Below, one piece after another: positions 24,048 through 31,581 of a DNA stretch of 51,027 nt; the first letter of the stretch is position 1; every line of letters begins with the position of its first letter. A program made the position numbers and the translations under genes. Origin of the DNA: JBGOUJ01 sp041477005 (GTDB lineage Bacteria > Acidobacteriota > Terriglobia > Bryobacterales > JACQDG01); NCBI GenBank assembly GCA_041477005.1, contig JBGOUJ010000001.1, positions 1-51,027 on the forward strand, given 5' to 3'. Below the pieces are notes generated by a model, which was given only the letters and a program-made list of their open reading frames with translations, made no database searches and was not told the DNA's origin.

Positions 24048-25450
24048 CGATCGACCAAAGCTGCTACCTGGCGTGTTGCGTCTCGATAGGCATGGCGCGC
24101 CCGGCCGGCGTCCGCTGTCTGGCGGAGGCCGGTGTCGTCGGGGTTTCGCGCGGGGGCGCGCGCCGCCTGTTCGGGGCGCTCCAGAAATCCAACCAGCCCT
24201 TCCCGAAACCAAACGGGCAAGCCGGATGTCGCCCCGCTTTCCACCATGACGTGAAGCAACTCGTGACGAAGAGTTTGTTCCAGAGCGCCCCGGCTGGCGA
24301 ACACCGTCACCGGCTGCAGGTGAATCCGCAAGCCCGTGGTGTGCGCGGCCACCCAGCCCGGCTCGCTGGTGGCGTTCCGAAAGGTTTCTACGTCCGGGTA
24401 CACCCGAATCTCGACGTTTCTCGGCAGGGGCAGGCTCGCTTGCCGGGCTAGGCTCCGGCCGAGCCTCTCGGCTTGCGCCAGCACCGTGCGGTCTTGATCC
24501 GGCTGCGTGGTCATCAGGACGATGGATTCGCCGCCCAGCCGCACCCAGTTCAAACCGCGCCCCGTGAGCCCGACCAGCGTTCCGCGGTAGTAGAACGCCA
24601 GGATCTCGCGATAGGAGTGGCCCTCCGATCCCAGTTGGTCGGCGCCGCGCTGGCACAACCCGGCGCCGTGCCCCGCCCCGGAGCCGTAAAAGGCAAAGCG
24701 GCGATCCGCGGACGACACCTCATAACGATCACTGCGCAGGGTGTTCCAGCCCAGGCTGCGCCCGAGGGCAAACCGGAACGAGCTGGCGCTGACGGCAATC
24801 GATTCTCCGCTGCCGTAGAGTGCGAGAGTCCGGGCTCGGCCGGAATCCGTCCGCTGCGAGATGGCGATTCGCTCGACCCTCGGCGGGGCGCGCAGGCCGG
24901 ATTGGCGTAGCGCGGCGGCGACCTCTGGCGGACTCGCGGTCCATTGCCAGTCCGGCAGGGCCGGCCGCCGGCAATAGGGATCGTCCTGGCTCTTCAGGTA
25001 GGGCGCGCTCAGGTCGGGCCACACCGACCCGGCGTCCTCGGTTTTTCCGCCGCAATCCCGCGTGTAGCAAGCGAATGCGGGTTTCCCCTCAAACCAGAGC
25101 AGCTCGCCGGCTGTTTCTTCGGCGATTGATTCGAGGCGCGGGGTGACGGAGCGCAGGTCGACGCGCTGGCAATGCGTCGTGCCGCAGAGATCGAACCCTT
25201 CGGCGGAGTGCCGGCCGTGCAGCCGCACAGCGTAGGTGCGGGCGGCCACTGCCATGGCCTTCAGGCCCTCCTCCGACCGGAATACGCTGCTTTCACCCGC
25301 GAGCACGGCGGCCACGTACTTCTCGAGCGGTAGTGTAATGGTGCTGCCGCCATCGCCCTGGGTCAGGCGGACCTTGAATACGGGGCCGGCGACCGGGGGA
25401 GCCGCATAGAGCGCCGCACCGATCAGAAGTGCAAAGAGTGCGCGAATCAA
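23951..25450 (-). CDS. SpoIID/LytB-domain protein fused to a gluzincin-like metallopeptidase domain
   Basis: The 499-residue protein has a signal peptide (MIRALFALLIGAALYAAPPVAG). Residues 25-310 are a SpoIID domain: LPLEKYVAAVLAGESS, EGLKAMAVAARTYAVR, CGTTHCQRV, FACYTRDCGGKTEDAGSVW and the conserved GSGAGHGAGLCQRGADQLG near residue 265. SpoIID enzymes are lytic transglycosylases acting on peptidoglycan stripped of peptides. Residues 320-455 form a second domain with HELLH at 396-400 and FREG (E417), which has the HExxH plus downstream Glu arrangement of gluzincin (peptidase MA-like) proteases. The stop of the upstream PBP gene and this start overlap by 4 nt (25447-25450). Fusion of a wall lytic enzyme to a metallopeptidase is unusual. 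Activity of either domain is inferred from motifs. Confidence 0.85.
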   Translation of the reverse strand: MIRALFALLIGAALYAAPPVAGPVFKVRLTQGDGGSTITLPLEKYVAAVLAGESSVFRSEEGLKAMAVAARTYAVRLHGRHSAEGFDLCGTTHCQRVDLRSVTPRLESIAEETAGELLWFEGKPAFACYTRDCGGKTEDAGSVWPDLSAPYLKSQDDPYCRRPALPDWQWTASPPEVAAALRQSGLRAPPRVERIAISQRTDSGRARTLALYGSGESIAVSASSFRFALGRSLGWNTLRSDRYEVSSADRRFAFYGSGAGHGAGLCQRGADQLGSEGHSYREILAFYYRGTLVGLTGRGLNWVRLGGESIVLMTTQPDQDRTVLAQAERLGRSLARQASLPLPRNVEIRVYPDVETFRNATSEPGWVAAHTTGLRIHLQPVTVFASRGALEQTLRHELLHVMVESGATSGLPVWFREGLVGFLERPEQAARAPARNPDDTGLRQTADAGRARHAYRDATRQVAALVDRYGESAVLTWLRSGLPPELRNSSSSQAPTKSR

Positions 25451-26322
25451 AGCTGGCCTGCTAAATGCGCTTGGATGATCCGGCCGGCGATCGGGGCTGC
25501 GTCCGCGCCACCGGAACGGCCTTGTACGGCAACGGTCACTACGACCGCCGGGGACCTGCTGGGAGCGAAACCGGCGAACCAGGCAGCGTACGTGCCGGTG
25601 GCCGTTCTCACGCTCCCGGTTTTGCCGGCGATGCTCACGCCGCTGATGCGGGCGCGCTGCGCGGTCCCATACTCCACCGCGCCCTCCAGCCCCTCCAGAA
25701 TCGGGGCCATTTCCGGTCGAGTGGCGCCCGAGGCGAGCCGATGGTAAGCCAGGAGAAGCTCGAGAGGCGTCGTAACTACCTGGCCTTCGCCCAGCGCTTG
25801 CAACTGGTGGGCCTCCACCGTAGCGGCGGGCTGAACCTCACCCACCACTTCGGCCTCACCAAGCAACCCGGTGCGGGATGAGAAACCCGCGGCCGCCAGG
25901 CGGCGCGCCAGCTCTCCAGGCTCGAACCGCTGCGCAAAATGCGCCACGAAGCAGTTGCAGGAGTAGGCAATCGCCGTCCGAACGTCCATCGGGACGCCGA
26001 TCGGCGGATGCGAGCATGCGAAAGACCGGCCGCCCACCGTGAGCTGGCCCGAGCAGGGAAACTGTTCGCGGGCGGTGAGTTTCCCGGCTTGGATCAGCGC
26101 CAACAGGCTGAACGGCTTCAGCGTGGATCCCGGTGGAACGAGCCACCCGCGGGCCAGATCAGGACCGTGGAGCGCAACCAGCCGGCGGGTCCGGAAATCG
26201 AGCAGCAGAGCCGTCCCGCGCGACGCCTCAAAGAAGCGATCCAGACTCGCGCCGGCCCCGGCAAGCGCCTCTGCCCCGGCGCCGAGCAGCCCGGCGAGAA
26301 CCGTCCTGCGCAGCATCAACAC
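25447..26322 (-). CDS. Minimal penicillin-binding transpeptidase domain protein
   Basis: A 291-residue protein consisting of a short leader (MLRRTVLAGLLGAGAEALA, Tat- or Sec-like) and a transpeptidase domain. All three catalytic motifs are visible: SxxK as S66-T-L-K69 in PPGSTLKP, SxN as S121-C-N123, and KTG at 234-236. It lacks a glycosyltransferase or pedestal domain, so it is shorter than the usual class A or B PBP. The start may be GTG 26322 or the ATG two codons later. It is translationally coupled (4-nt overlap) to the SpoIID-metallopeptidase gene, suggesting coordinated wall cutting and cross-linking. Four cysteines (C90, C103, C122, C124) fit an extracytoplasmic disulfide-bonded protein. 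Confidence 0.88.
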   Translation of the reverse strand: MLMLRRTVLAGLLGAGAEALAGAGASLDRFFEASRGTALLLDFRTRRLVALHGPDLARGWLVPPGSTLKPFSLLALIQAGKLTAREQFPCSGQLTVGGRSFACSHPPIGVPMDVRTAIAYSCNCFVAHFAQRFEPGELARRLAAAGFSSRTGLLGEAEVVGEVQPAATVEAHQLQALGEGQVVTTPLELLLAYHRLASGATRPEMAPILEGLEGAVEYGTAQRARISGVSIAGKTGSVRTATGTYAAWFAGFAPSRSPAVVVTVAVQGRSGGADAAPIAGRIIQAHLAGQL

Positions 26323-26333
26323 CGGAGGCTTAT

Positions 26334-26657
26334 CTACCCTTTCGTTTTCGGCGGGACGTAATCGGGCGGCAGCGCGGCGCCTTCCCCGAAAAAGTAATCG
26401 TCCATCTGCTTGATCACGATCTCCTGCGCCTCCGGCGTCGCCAGGTTCAGCCGGTACTCATTCATGATCATCTTCAGATGCTCTTTCCACAGGCCCCAGG
26501 CGTCGCGGGAAACGCTGTCGTAAATGCGCTGGCCGAGCTCGTTGTCAAAGGGAACCTCGTCGAGGCCGGGCAGCTCCTTCTGAAATTTCACGCAGAAGAC
26601 CGTTCGCTTCGCCGGTTTGTCCGGCCTCGTTGGTGTCGGAGGCGCTCCACAGCTCAT
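26334..26657 (-). CDS. yggX: Fe(II)-trafficking protein YggX-like
   Basis: A 107-residue protein starting at ATG 26657 behind AGAAGGAG. After a short Pro-rich N-terminus it has the YggX signature VFCVKFQKELPGLDEVPF, ELGQRIYDSVSRDAWGLWKE, MIMNEYRLNL, and a C-terminal PPDYVPPKTKG like the family's ending. The conserved Cys (C22 in FC) proposed to bind iron is present. YggX protects Fe-S clusters and supplies Fe(II) in enterobacteria; that role is carried over by homology. It lies 11 nt upstream of the PBP gene in the same direction and is divergent from the YyaL-like gene. Confidence 0.9.
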   Translation of the reverse strand: MSCGAPPTPTRPDKPAKRTVFCVKFQKELPGLDEVPFDNELGQRIYDSVSRDAWGLWKEHLKMIMNEYRLNLATPEAQEIVIKQMDDYFFGEGAALPPDYVPPKTKG

Positions 26658-26719
26658 GGCTTCTCCTTCTGAAACTTGCGAGAATGATATTATCTCACGC
26701 TTAATACCGATCGGAAGAG

Positions 26720-28825
26720 ATGCCTACCAACCAACTGATCCACGAAACCAGCCCTTATCTGCTGCAGCACGCCCAGAACCCCGTGAACTGGTATCCCTGG
26801 GGACCCGAAGCCCTCGCTCGCGCCCGCCAGGAAAACAAGCTCATCTTTTTGAGCATTGGTTATGCCGCCTGCCATTGGTGCCACGTCATGGAGCACGAGA
26901 GCTTCGAGAACGAAGAGGTGGCCGGGATTCTCAACGGCAACTTCATCTCCATCAAGGTGGACCGCGAGGAGCGCCCGGACCTCGACGAGATCTACATGAC
27001 CGCCACCATGCTCTACTCCGGCGGCCACGGCGGCTGGCCCATGAGCGTGTGGCTCACGCCCGATCTGAAGCCCGTCTTCGCCGGCACTTATTTCCCGCCG
27101 GAGAACTCCTACGGCCGCCCCGGCTTCAAGGCCCTCCTGCAGGCGATCTCCCAAGGCTGGAGCGAACGGCCGCAGGAGCTCGCCGAGCAGGCCGAAAAGA
27201 TCGTCGGCGCCATCGCATCGATGCAAGCCGTCGAGAAAGCCGACCTGCTTACAACCGAGCGCATCGCGCACCTGTCGCGCCAACTGGCCGAAGCCTACGA
27301 CCCCGAATATGGCGGCCTCGCCAGCGGCGGCACGAACAAATTCCCCCCCAGCATGTCCATGGACCTGCTGCTGCGCGAGTACCGCAAATCCGGCGACCGC
27401 CTCCTGCTAGGCGCCGTCGAGACGACCCTCGAGCGCATGGCCAACGGCGGCATCTACGATCACTTGGGCGGCGGCATCCACCGCTACTCCACCGATCGCC
27501 GCTGGCTGGTCCCCCACTTCGAGAAGATGCTCTACGACCAGGCCCTGGTCAGCTCGATTTATCTCGACGGCTACCAGGCGACGGGCCGCGCCCTGTTCGC
27601 CGACCGCGCCCGCGGCATCCTCGACTACGTCCTCCGCGACCTCGCCAGCCCGGAAGGCGCTTTCTATTCGAGCGAGGATGCCGATAGCGAGGGCCTGGAA
27701 GGCAAGTTCTACATCTGGACGCTCGATCAGGTGAAGGAGATCCTCGGCGAGGAAGACGCCGCTCTATTCGCCTCCCACTACGACGTGACCGAGTGGGGCA
27801 ACTGGGAGCATCCCGGCGACGCCCACGTTCCCGCCGGCCCGAAGAACATCCTCCAGGTGTCGCGTCCCATCGAGACCATCGCCAAGCTGAACGATCTCGA
27901 CGGCGCCGAGCTGGAGGTCCGCTTCGCCGCTCTTGGCCGCAAAATGCTCGAAGCCCGCTCCCGGCGCGTCCGCCCCGGCCTCGACGACAAGATCCTCACC
28001 GGCTGGAATGGCCTGATCATCGCGGCCCTGGCCAAGGCGGCCGCCGTTCTGGACGACGCCCGCTACGGAGCCGCCGCCGCTCGCGCCGCCGGCTTCCTGC
28101 TCGACGCCTTGAGGCAGGACGACCGCCTCCTCGCCACCTACGGCAAAGGTCAAGCGCGCCTGAAGGCCTACATCACCGACTACGCCTTTCTCATCGAGGG
28201 CCTTCTGGGCCTCTACGAATGGTCCGCCGACTGGAAGTGGCTCGACCACGCCGCCCGGCTCACCGGCACGGCAATCGAATACTACTGGGACCGGGAGGAT
28301 GGGGGCTTCTTCTTCACCGCCTCCGACCACGAGCAGTTGATCCACCGCAGCAAGGCCTCGACCGACAACGCCATCCCCTCCGGCAACTCGGTCATGCTGT
28401 CCAATCTCCAGCGCCTGGCCATCCTGCTGGGCCGCAACGACTTGCGCGACAGGGCAGCGGGCATTATCGGCCTCTTTGCCGGCGCCGCCGAGAAGCATCC
28501 CTTCGCCTACGACCGGATGCTGGCCGGCATTGAGGCGTGGCACGAAGGCTTCGCCGAAATCGCCGTTCTAGGTCCGAAAGCAGACCCCCAAACCCGCGAG
28601 ATCGTCCGCACTGTCTACCGCGGTTACCTGCCCAACAAAATCGTAGTCCAGGCCGAGGGGCCCGACCCCCGCCTGCCCCTTCTGGCCGGCAAAGACCTGC
28701 TCGGCGGCCGCCCGACTGCCTACGTCTGCCGGAATTACGCCTGCCGCCAGCCGGTGACATCCTCCGAAGAGCTGGCCGGGCAGCTCGGCTTCACTGGCAA
28801 GACCATATATTCCTCATCCACGTAG
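26720..28825 (+). CDS. yyaL: YyaL/SSP411-family thioredoxin-fold protein (DUF255)
   Basis: A 701-residue cytoplasmic protein. The N-terminus is the thioredoxin-like DUF255 domain (HETSPYLLQHAQNPVNWYPW, then SIGYAACHWCHVMEHESF with C-x-x-C near residues 54-57, and GGHGGWPMSVWLTPDLKPVF). Residues 220-640 are a helical six-hairpin-like toroid (GGIYDHLGGGIHRYSTD, VPHFEKMLYDQALV, LDDKILTGWNGLIIAALAKAA). Homologues include human SPATA20. Molecular function is not established; a thiol-dependent sugar or protein modification is often suggested. The length is normal for the family. No clear operon partner; it is followed by a small membrane gene. Confidence 0.93.
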   Translation: MPTNQLIHETSPYLLQHAQNPVNWYPWGPEALARARQENKLIFLSIGYAACHWCHVMEHESFENEEVAGILNGNFISIKVDREERPDLDEIYMTATMLYSGGHGGWPMSVWLTPDLKPVFAGTYFPPENSYGRPGFKALLQAISQGWSERPQELAEQAEKIVGAIASMQAVEKADLLTTERIAHLSRQLAEAYDPEYGGLASGGTNKFPPSMSMDLLLREYRKSGDRLLLGAVETTLERMANGGIYDHLGGGIHRYSTDRRWLVPHFEKMLYDQALVSSIYLDGYQATGRALFADRARGILDYVLRDLASPEGAFYSSEDADSEGLEGKFYIWTLDQVKEILGEEDAALFASHYDVTEWGNWEHPGDAHVPAGPKNILQVSRPIETIAKLNDLDGAELEVRFAALGRKMLEARSRRVRPGLDDKILTGWNGLIIAALAKAAAVLDDARYGAAAARAAGFLLDALRQDDRLLATYGKGQARLKAYITDYAFLIEGLLGLYEWSADWKWLDHAARLTGTAIEYYWDREDGGFFFTASDHEQLIHRSKASTDNAIPSGNSVMLSNLQRLAILLGRNDLRDRAAGIIGLFAGAAEKHPFAYDRMLAGIEAWHEGFAEIAVLGPKADPQTREIVRTVYRGYLPNKIVVQAEGPDPRLPLLAGKDLLGGRPTAYVCRNYACRQPVTSSEELAGQLGFTGKTIYSSST

Positions 28826-28856
28826 GGTGGTAGCTCGGTGCTCCCCCGCCCACGCA

Positions 28857-29185
28857 ATGAAAGCCTGCGTACGTCCTGATAGGTCTCGACTTGTCTTGGA
28901 CACTTCCCTGACGCCGAAGCGAGCCGCATTCTTGTGGGGAGCGTTTGGGTCGTTTCTTCCTGAAGTACTTCGGCTTCACAAACTGATCAGCGATGGCAAG
29001 CCGACTAACGGCGAGGGTTGGGTAGTCTACAGTTTCATGTGGCTTTTGTTCGTGATCTGCGCTGGAATGTTTACCGTGGCCTGGAAACCAGAATCAGAGT
29101 TTAAAGCGATCTGGGTAGGGGCATCTTGGCCACTGTTATGTTAGTGGCCACCCTTGTGCAAGCTACGCCAGGAATTCCAAAGTAG
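28857..29185 (+). pseudogene. Small membrane protein gene with probable 1-nt deletion near its 3' end
   Basis: The frame from ATG 28857 encodes TSLTPKRAAFLWGAFGSFLP, EVLRLHKLISDGKPTNGEG, a membrane helix (WVVYSFMWLLFVICAGMFTVAW) and KPESEFKAIWVGASWP, then stops as LLC at 29142-29144. Shifting frame by one base after WP continues the protein naturally as TVMLVATLVQATPGIPK to TAG at 29183-29185, giving the expected second hydrophobic segment. This suggests a lost base near 29132. A TTG at 28896 (LDTSLTPKR) is an alternative start. I recall similar conserved hypothetical membrane proteins in Solibacter-type genomes, without a known function. A sequencing error is possible. Confidence 0.45.
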
Positions 29186-29329
29186 CCCACTACCCGAATC
29201 CCCATGGCTTTTGGCTCTACGCCAATTTAGTACAATGGAGAACGAAGCCATCCGAGCGGGGGCAACCCCTGGACCCTCGGGAAGCGGCTTTAGCTGCGGC
29301 TGACGGCTGAAAGCTATCACGGAGACTGA

Positions 29330-29464
29330 ATGCCCGACGAAGAGAAAACCAAGAAGGCCACCTATCTGGGAAGCGGGGCTTTTTCTTTTTCCAAGCCCAA
29401 GAGGAAAGCTGCCAAGCTGCGAAGGTCGCGGCTGAAGAAGCCGCAACGGGGAGCGCGGAAGTAG
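29330..29464 (+). CDS. Small highly basic protein, 44 residues
   Basis: ATG 29330 follows CGGAGACTGA (GGAG spaced 6 nt). The peptide begins acidic and polar (MPDEEKTKKATYLGSG) and ends strongly basic (KPKRKAAKLRRSRLKKPQRG), with about 17 Lys/Arg in 44 residues. It could be a nucleic-acid-binding or ribosome-associated small protein; no family recognised. A GCTGACGGCTGAAAGC repeat unit lies just upstream at 29299-29314. Confidence 0.45.
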   Translation: MPDEEKTKKATYLGSGAFSFSKPKRKAAKLRRSRLKKPQRGARK

Positions 29465-29474
29465 GCTCGGCGGC

Positions 29475-29579
29475 CTACCGGCCAATCCGGCGGACTATCG
29501 CCGCCAGCAAGCCCCATTGCAGGCTCAGGGCCAGGAAGAACCCAATCAACAGCGCGCCGCCTACTACCAGAATCTCCAT
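29475..29579 (-). CDS. Small single-span membrane protein, 34 residues
   Basis: The minus-strand frame from ATG 29579 encodes MEILVVGGALLIGFFLALSL followed by QWGLLAAIVRRIGR, a textbook transmembrane helix with a basic cytoplasmic end. An AGAG box lies a few bases upstream. It is convergent with the basic small protein gene, 10 nt away. Too short for ordinary gene callers; function unknown. Confidence 0.45.
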   Translation of the reverse strand: MEILVVGGALLIGFFLALSLQWGLLAAIVRRIGR

Positions 29580-29720
29580 ACTAGTCTCTTTATCGGCCAA
29601 AACATCGGCAATCAGTAGACCAACGCGTAGCCCCTTGCACTACAACCATTTGCATATGTCTTTCGGCCGCAACGATGTACTATCTACCGCTTTTCGATGT
29701 ACTTTTAACACCGTCCTGGT

Positions 29721-30011
29721 ATGAAAGAGCGGAATCAGAGCGCGCGGCTGTACCGGGTGCGGGGGCTGGTGCAGGGGGTCGGGTTTCGATACTTCGTCCA
29801 GCGGGCGGCGCTCGAGTTGGGCTTGACCGGCTACGTCAAGAACCTCGATGATGGCCGGGTGGAAGTCTACGCCGTGGGGACCGAAGACCAGCTCTCCGAG
29901 CTTCAGAGCCGGCTCTGGAAAGGCCCCGCGTATTCGGACGTGCGGGGAGTGGACGAACAACAAGCGCCGGTGCGAAACTTGGCCTCGTTCCGGATCGAAC
30001 CCGGCTGGTGA
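29721..30011 (+). CDS. acyP: Acylphosphatase
   Basis: A 96-residue protein with the acylphosphatase signature YRVRGLVQGVGFRYFVQRAA (catalytic Arg in GFRYF, residue 24) and GYVKNLDDGRVEVYAVG with the catalytic Asn in VKN. It hydrolyses acyl phosphates such as carbamoyl or acetyl phosphate in the cytoplasm. It is the first gene of a run that continues 7 nt later with apt, so it is probably co-transcribed with the housekeeping cluster. Confidence 0.95.
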   Translation: MKERNQSARLYRVRGLVQGVGFRYFVQRAALELGLTGYVKNLDDGRVEVYAVGTEDQLSELQSRLWKGPAYSDVRGVDEQQAPVRNLASFRIEPGW

Positions 30012-30017
30012 TGCCCT

Positions 30018-30545
30018 ATGACACAGCTCGATCTCAAGAAACTCATCCGCGAAGTGCCCGATTTCCCCAAACCCGGAATCCTGTTCTACGACATCACCAC
30101 GCTCCTTAAAGATCCCCAGGGCCTGCACGTGCTGATCGACGAGCTGGCCGCCCACTATGAAAACAAGCGCCCCGACGTGGTCGTCGGCATCGAGGCCCGC
30201 GGCTTCGTCTTCGGCCCCGCCGTGGCCTTCCGCCTGGGCGCCGGCTTCGTCCCGGTGCGCAAGCCCAGGAAGCTCCCGGCCGCAACCGTGAGTGTCACCT
30301 ACCAGCTCGAATACGGCACGGACGCCCTCGAAATCCACAAGGACTCCATCCAACCCGGTCAGACGGTGCTGATCTCCGACGACCTGCTCGCCACCGGCGG
30401 CACCGCCCAAGCCACCGTCAAGCTGGTCGAGATGCTCGGCGGCAAAGTGGCCGGCCTCGCCTTTGTCATCGAGCTGGAGTTCCTGAACGGCCGGGAGCGG
30501 CTCAATGGCTACGACGTCTTCTCGCTGCTAAAATACGCCCACTGA
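30018..30545 (+). CDS. apt: Adenine phosphoribosyltransferase
   Basis: A 175-residue type I phosphoribosyltransferase. LKKLIREVPDFPKPGILFYD and GIEARGFVFGPAVAFRLGAGF are APRT hallmarks, and VLISDDLLATGGTAQATVKL is the PRPP-binding loop. It salvages adenine to AMP using PRPP, which is made by the Prs encoded two genes downstream. The stop overlaps the ispE start region (TGATG at 30543-30547), indicating coupled translation. Confidence 0.97.
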   Translation: MTQLDLKKLIREVPDFPKPGILFYDITTLLKDPQGLHVLIDELAAHYENKRPDVVVGIEARGFVFGPAVAFRLGAGFVPVRKPRKLPAATVSVTYQLEYGTDALEIHKDSIQPGQTVLISDDLLATGGTAQATVKLVEMLGGKVAGLAFVIELEFLNGRERLNGYDVFSLLKYAH

Positions 30546-31567
30546 TGCCCACCGTCCGCGTGCAGGCTCTGGCCAAGGTGAATCTCGGCCTGCGCATCCT
30601 CTACCGCCGCCCCGATCATTTCCACGAGCTGCGAACGGTCTTCCAGACCATCTCGCTGGCCGACCGGATCGAGCTCGATTACCGGCGCCAAGCCGGCGGC
30701 CCTGGGGGTCGTTCGGTGGAGCTCTCGTGCAACCGCCCCGATCTAGCCGGCCCCGACAACCTGGCTGCCCGAGCCGCCCTCCGCCTCCTCGAAGCCACTG
30801 GCTCTAAGGGCCGAGTCCGCATCCAACTCGACAAGATCATCCCCGCCGGCGCCGGCCTCGGCGGTGGCTCGAGCGACGCCGGCGCGGTGTTGCTGGCTCT
30901 AGCGTCCCGGCTGCGCCCGGCGCCTCCCTTCGATCTCCTTCTGCGTCTGGCTGCCGAGCTCGGCAGCGACGTCCCGTTCTTCCTCCTAGGCGGCCGCGCC
31001 CTAGGGGTCGGCCGCGGAACGGAGATTTACCCGCTGCCCGATACCCCGGCCCGCTGGCTGCTCGTGGCCGCCCCGCCCATCCACGTCTCCACCGCCGAAG
31101 CCTACCGCCAACTCAGCCCCACCGTGCCGGTCTTGCCGGAGCCGCCACCTTCGGGTTCGACCGGTGTTCCGCGGCGGGGGCGCCATGCGGGCCTTGCCGC
31201 GCCATCTCCGGTTTCATCTCCGGTTTCCAATTTGACAACCACCTCCTGGGAAGATAAGATAGATCGTTTCTGCTCAAGTGTTTGTGTGCCTGAGTGGGGG
31301 CCCGGGCTGGAGAACGACTTCGAGCCCGTCGTTTTCCGGATGCACCCGGAACTGGAAAAACTGAAAGCGCTCCTGAAACGCGGGGGTGCGTTTCCCGCCC
31401 TGTTGTGTGGTAGTGGTTCTGCTGTCTTCGGCCTGTTTGCCGATCGCCGGCAGGCACTTCGCGCTCGCGATTCTCTCGATTTGGAAGACGGTCGCTGCTT
31501 TGTGATACAGACGGTGAGTCGGACCGGCTATCGCGCCCGCTGGCGGAAGTGGTTGAGCGAGGTTTAG
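30545..31567 (+). CDS. ispE: 4-diphosphocytidyl-2-C-methyl-D-erythritol kinase with an internal insertion
   Basis: A 340-residue GHMP kinase: RVQALAKVNLGLRIL at the N-terminus, IPAGAGLGGGSSDAGAVL as the ATP loop (residues 99-116), LGSDVPFFLLGG and a C-terminal LCGSGSAVFGLF. It phosphorylates CDP-methylerythritol in the non-mevalonate isoprenoid pathway. The family is usually about 290-300 residues; here an extra Pro/Ser/Arg-rich stretch of roughly 40 residues (about 198-237) lies between VSTAEAYRQLSPTVP and KIDRFCSS. It is encoded around 31133-31250 and contains a perfect 12-nt tandem repeat at 31204-31227. The insertion keeps the frame and falls in a region that is variable in the family, so the enzyme is probably active. 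The prs gene follows at 31582. Confidence 0.94.
   Translation: MPTVRVQALAKVNLGLRILYRRPDHFHELRTVFQTISLADRIELDYRRQAGGPGGRSVELSCNRPDLAGPDNLAARAALRLLEATGSKGRVRIQLDKIIPAGAGLGGGSSDAGAVLLALASRLRPAPPFDLLLRLAAELGSDVPFFLLGGRALGVGRGTEIYPLPDTPARWLLVAAPPIHVSTAEAYRQLSPTVPVLPEPPPSGSTGVPRRGRHAGLAAPSPVSSPVSNLTTTSWEDKIDRFCSSVCVPEWGPGLENDFEPVVFRMHPELEKLKALLKRGGAFPALLCGSGSAVFGLFADRRQALRARDSLDLEDGRCFVIQTVSRTGYRARWRKWLSEV
31204..31227. repeat. Perfect 12-nt tandem duplication inside ispE
   Basis: ATCTCCGGTTTC occurs twice in a row (31204-31215 and 31216-31227) within the inserted segment of ispE, and a partial third copy follows. Being a multiple of three, it keeps the reading frame. Confidence 0.8.
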
Positions 31568-31581
31568 CGGGCGGGGCGCAT

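Noticed and set aside
29580..29720. tRNA or small RNA in the 140-bp gap before acyP
   Set aside because: No cloverleaf arms or TTCGA loop found by eye.
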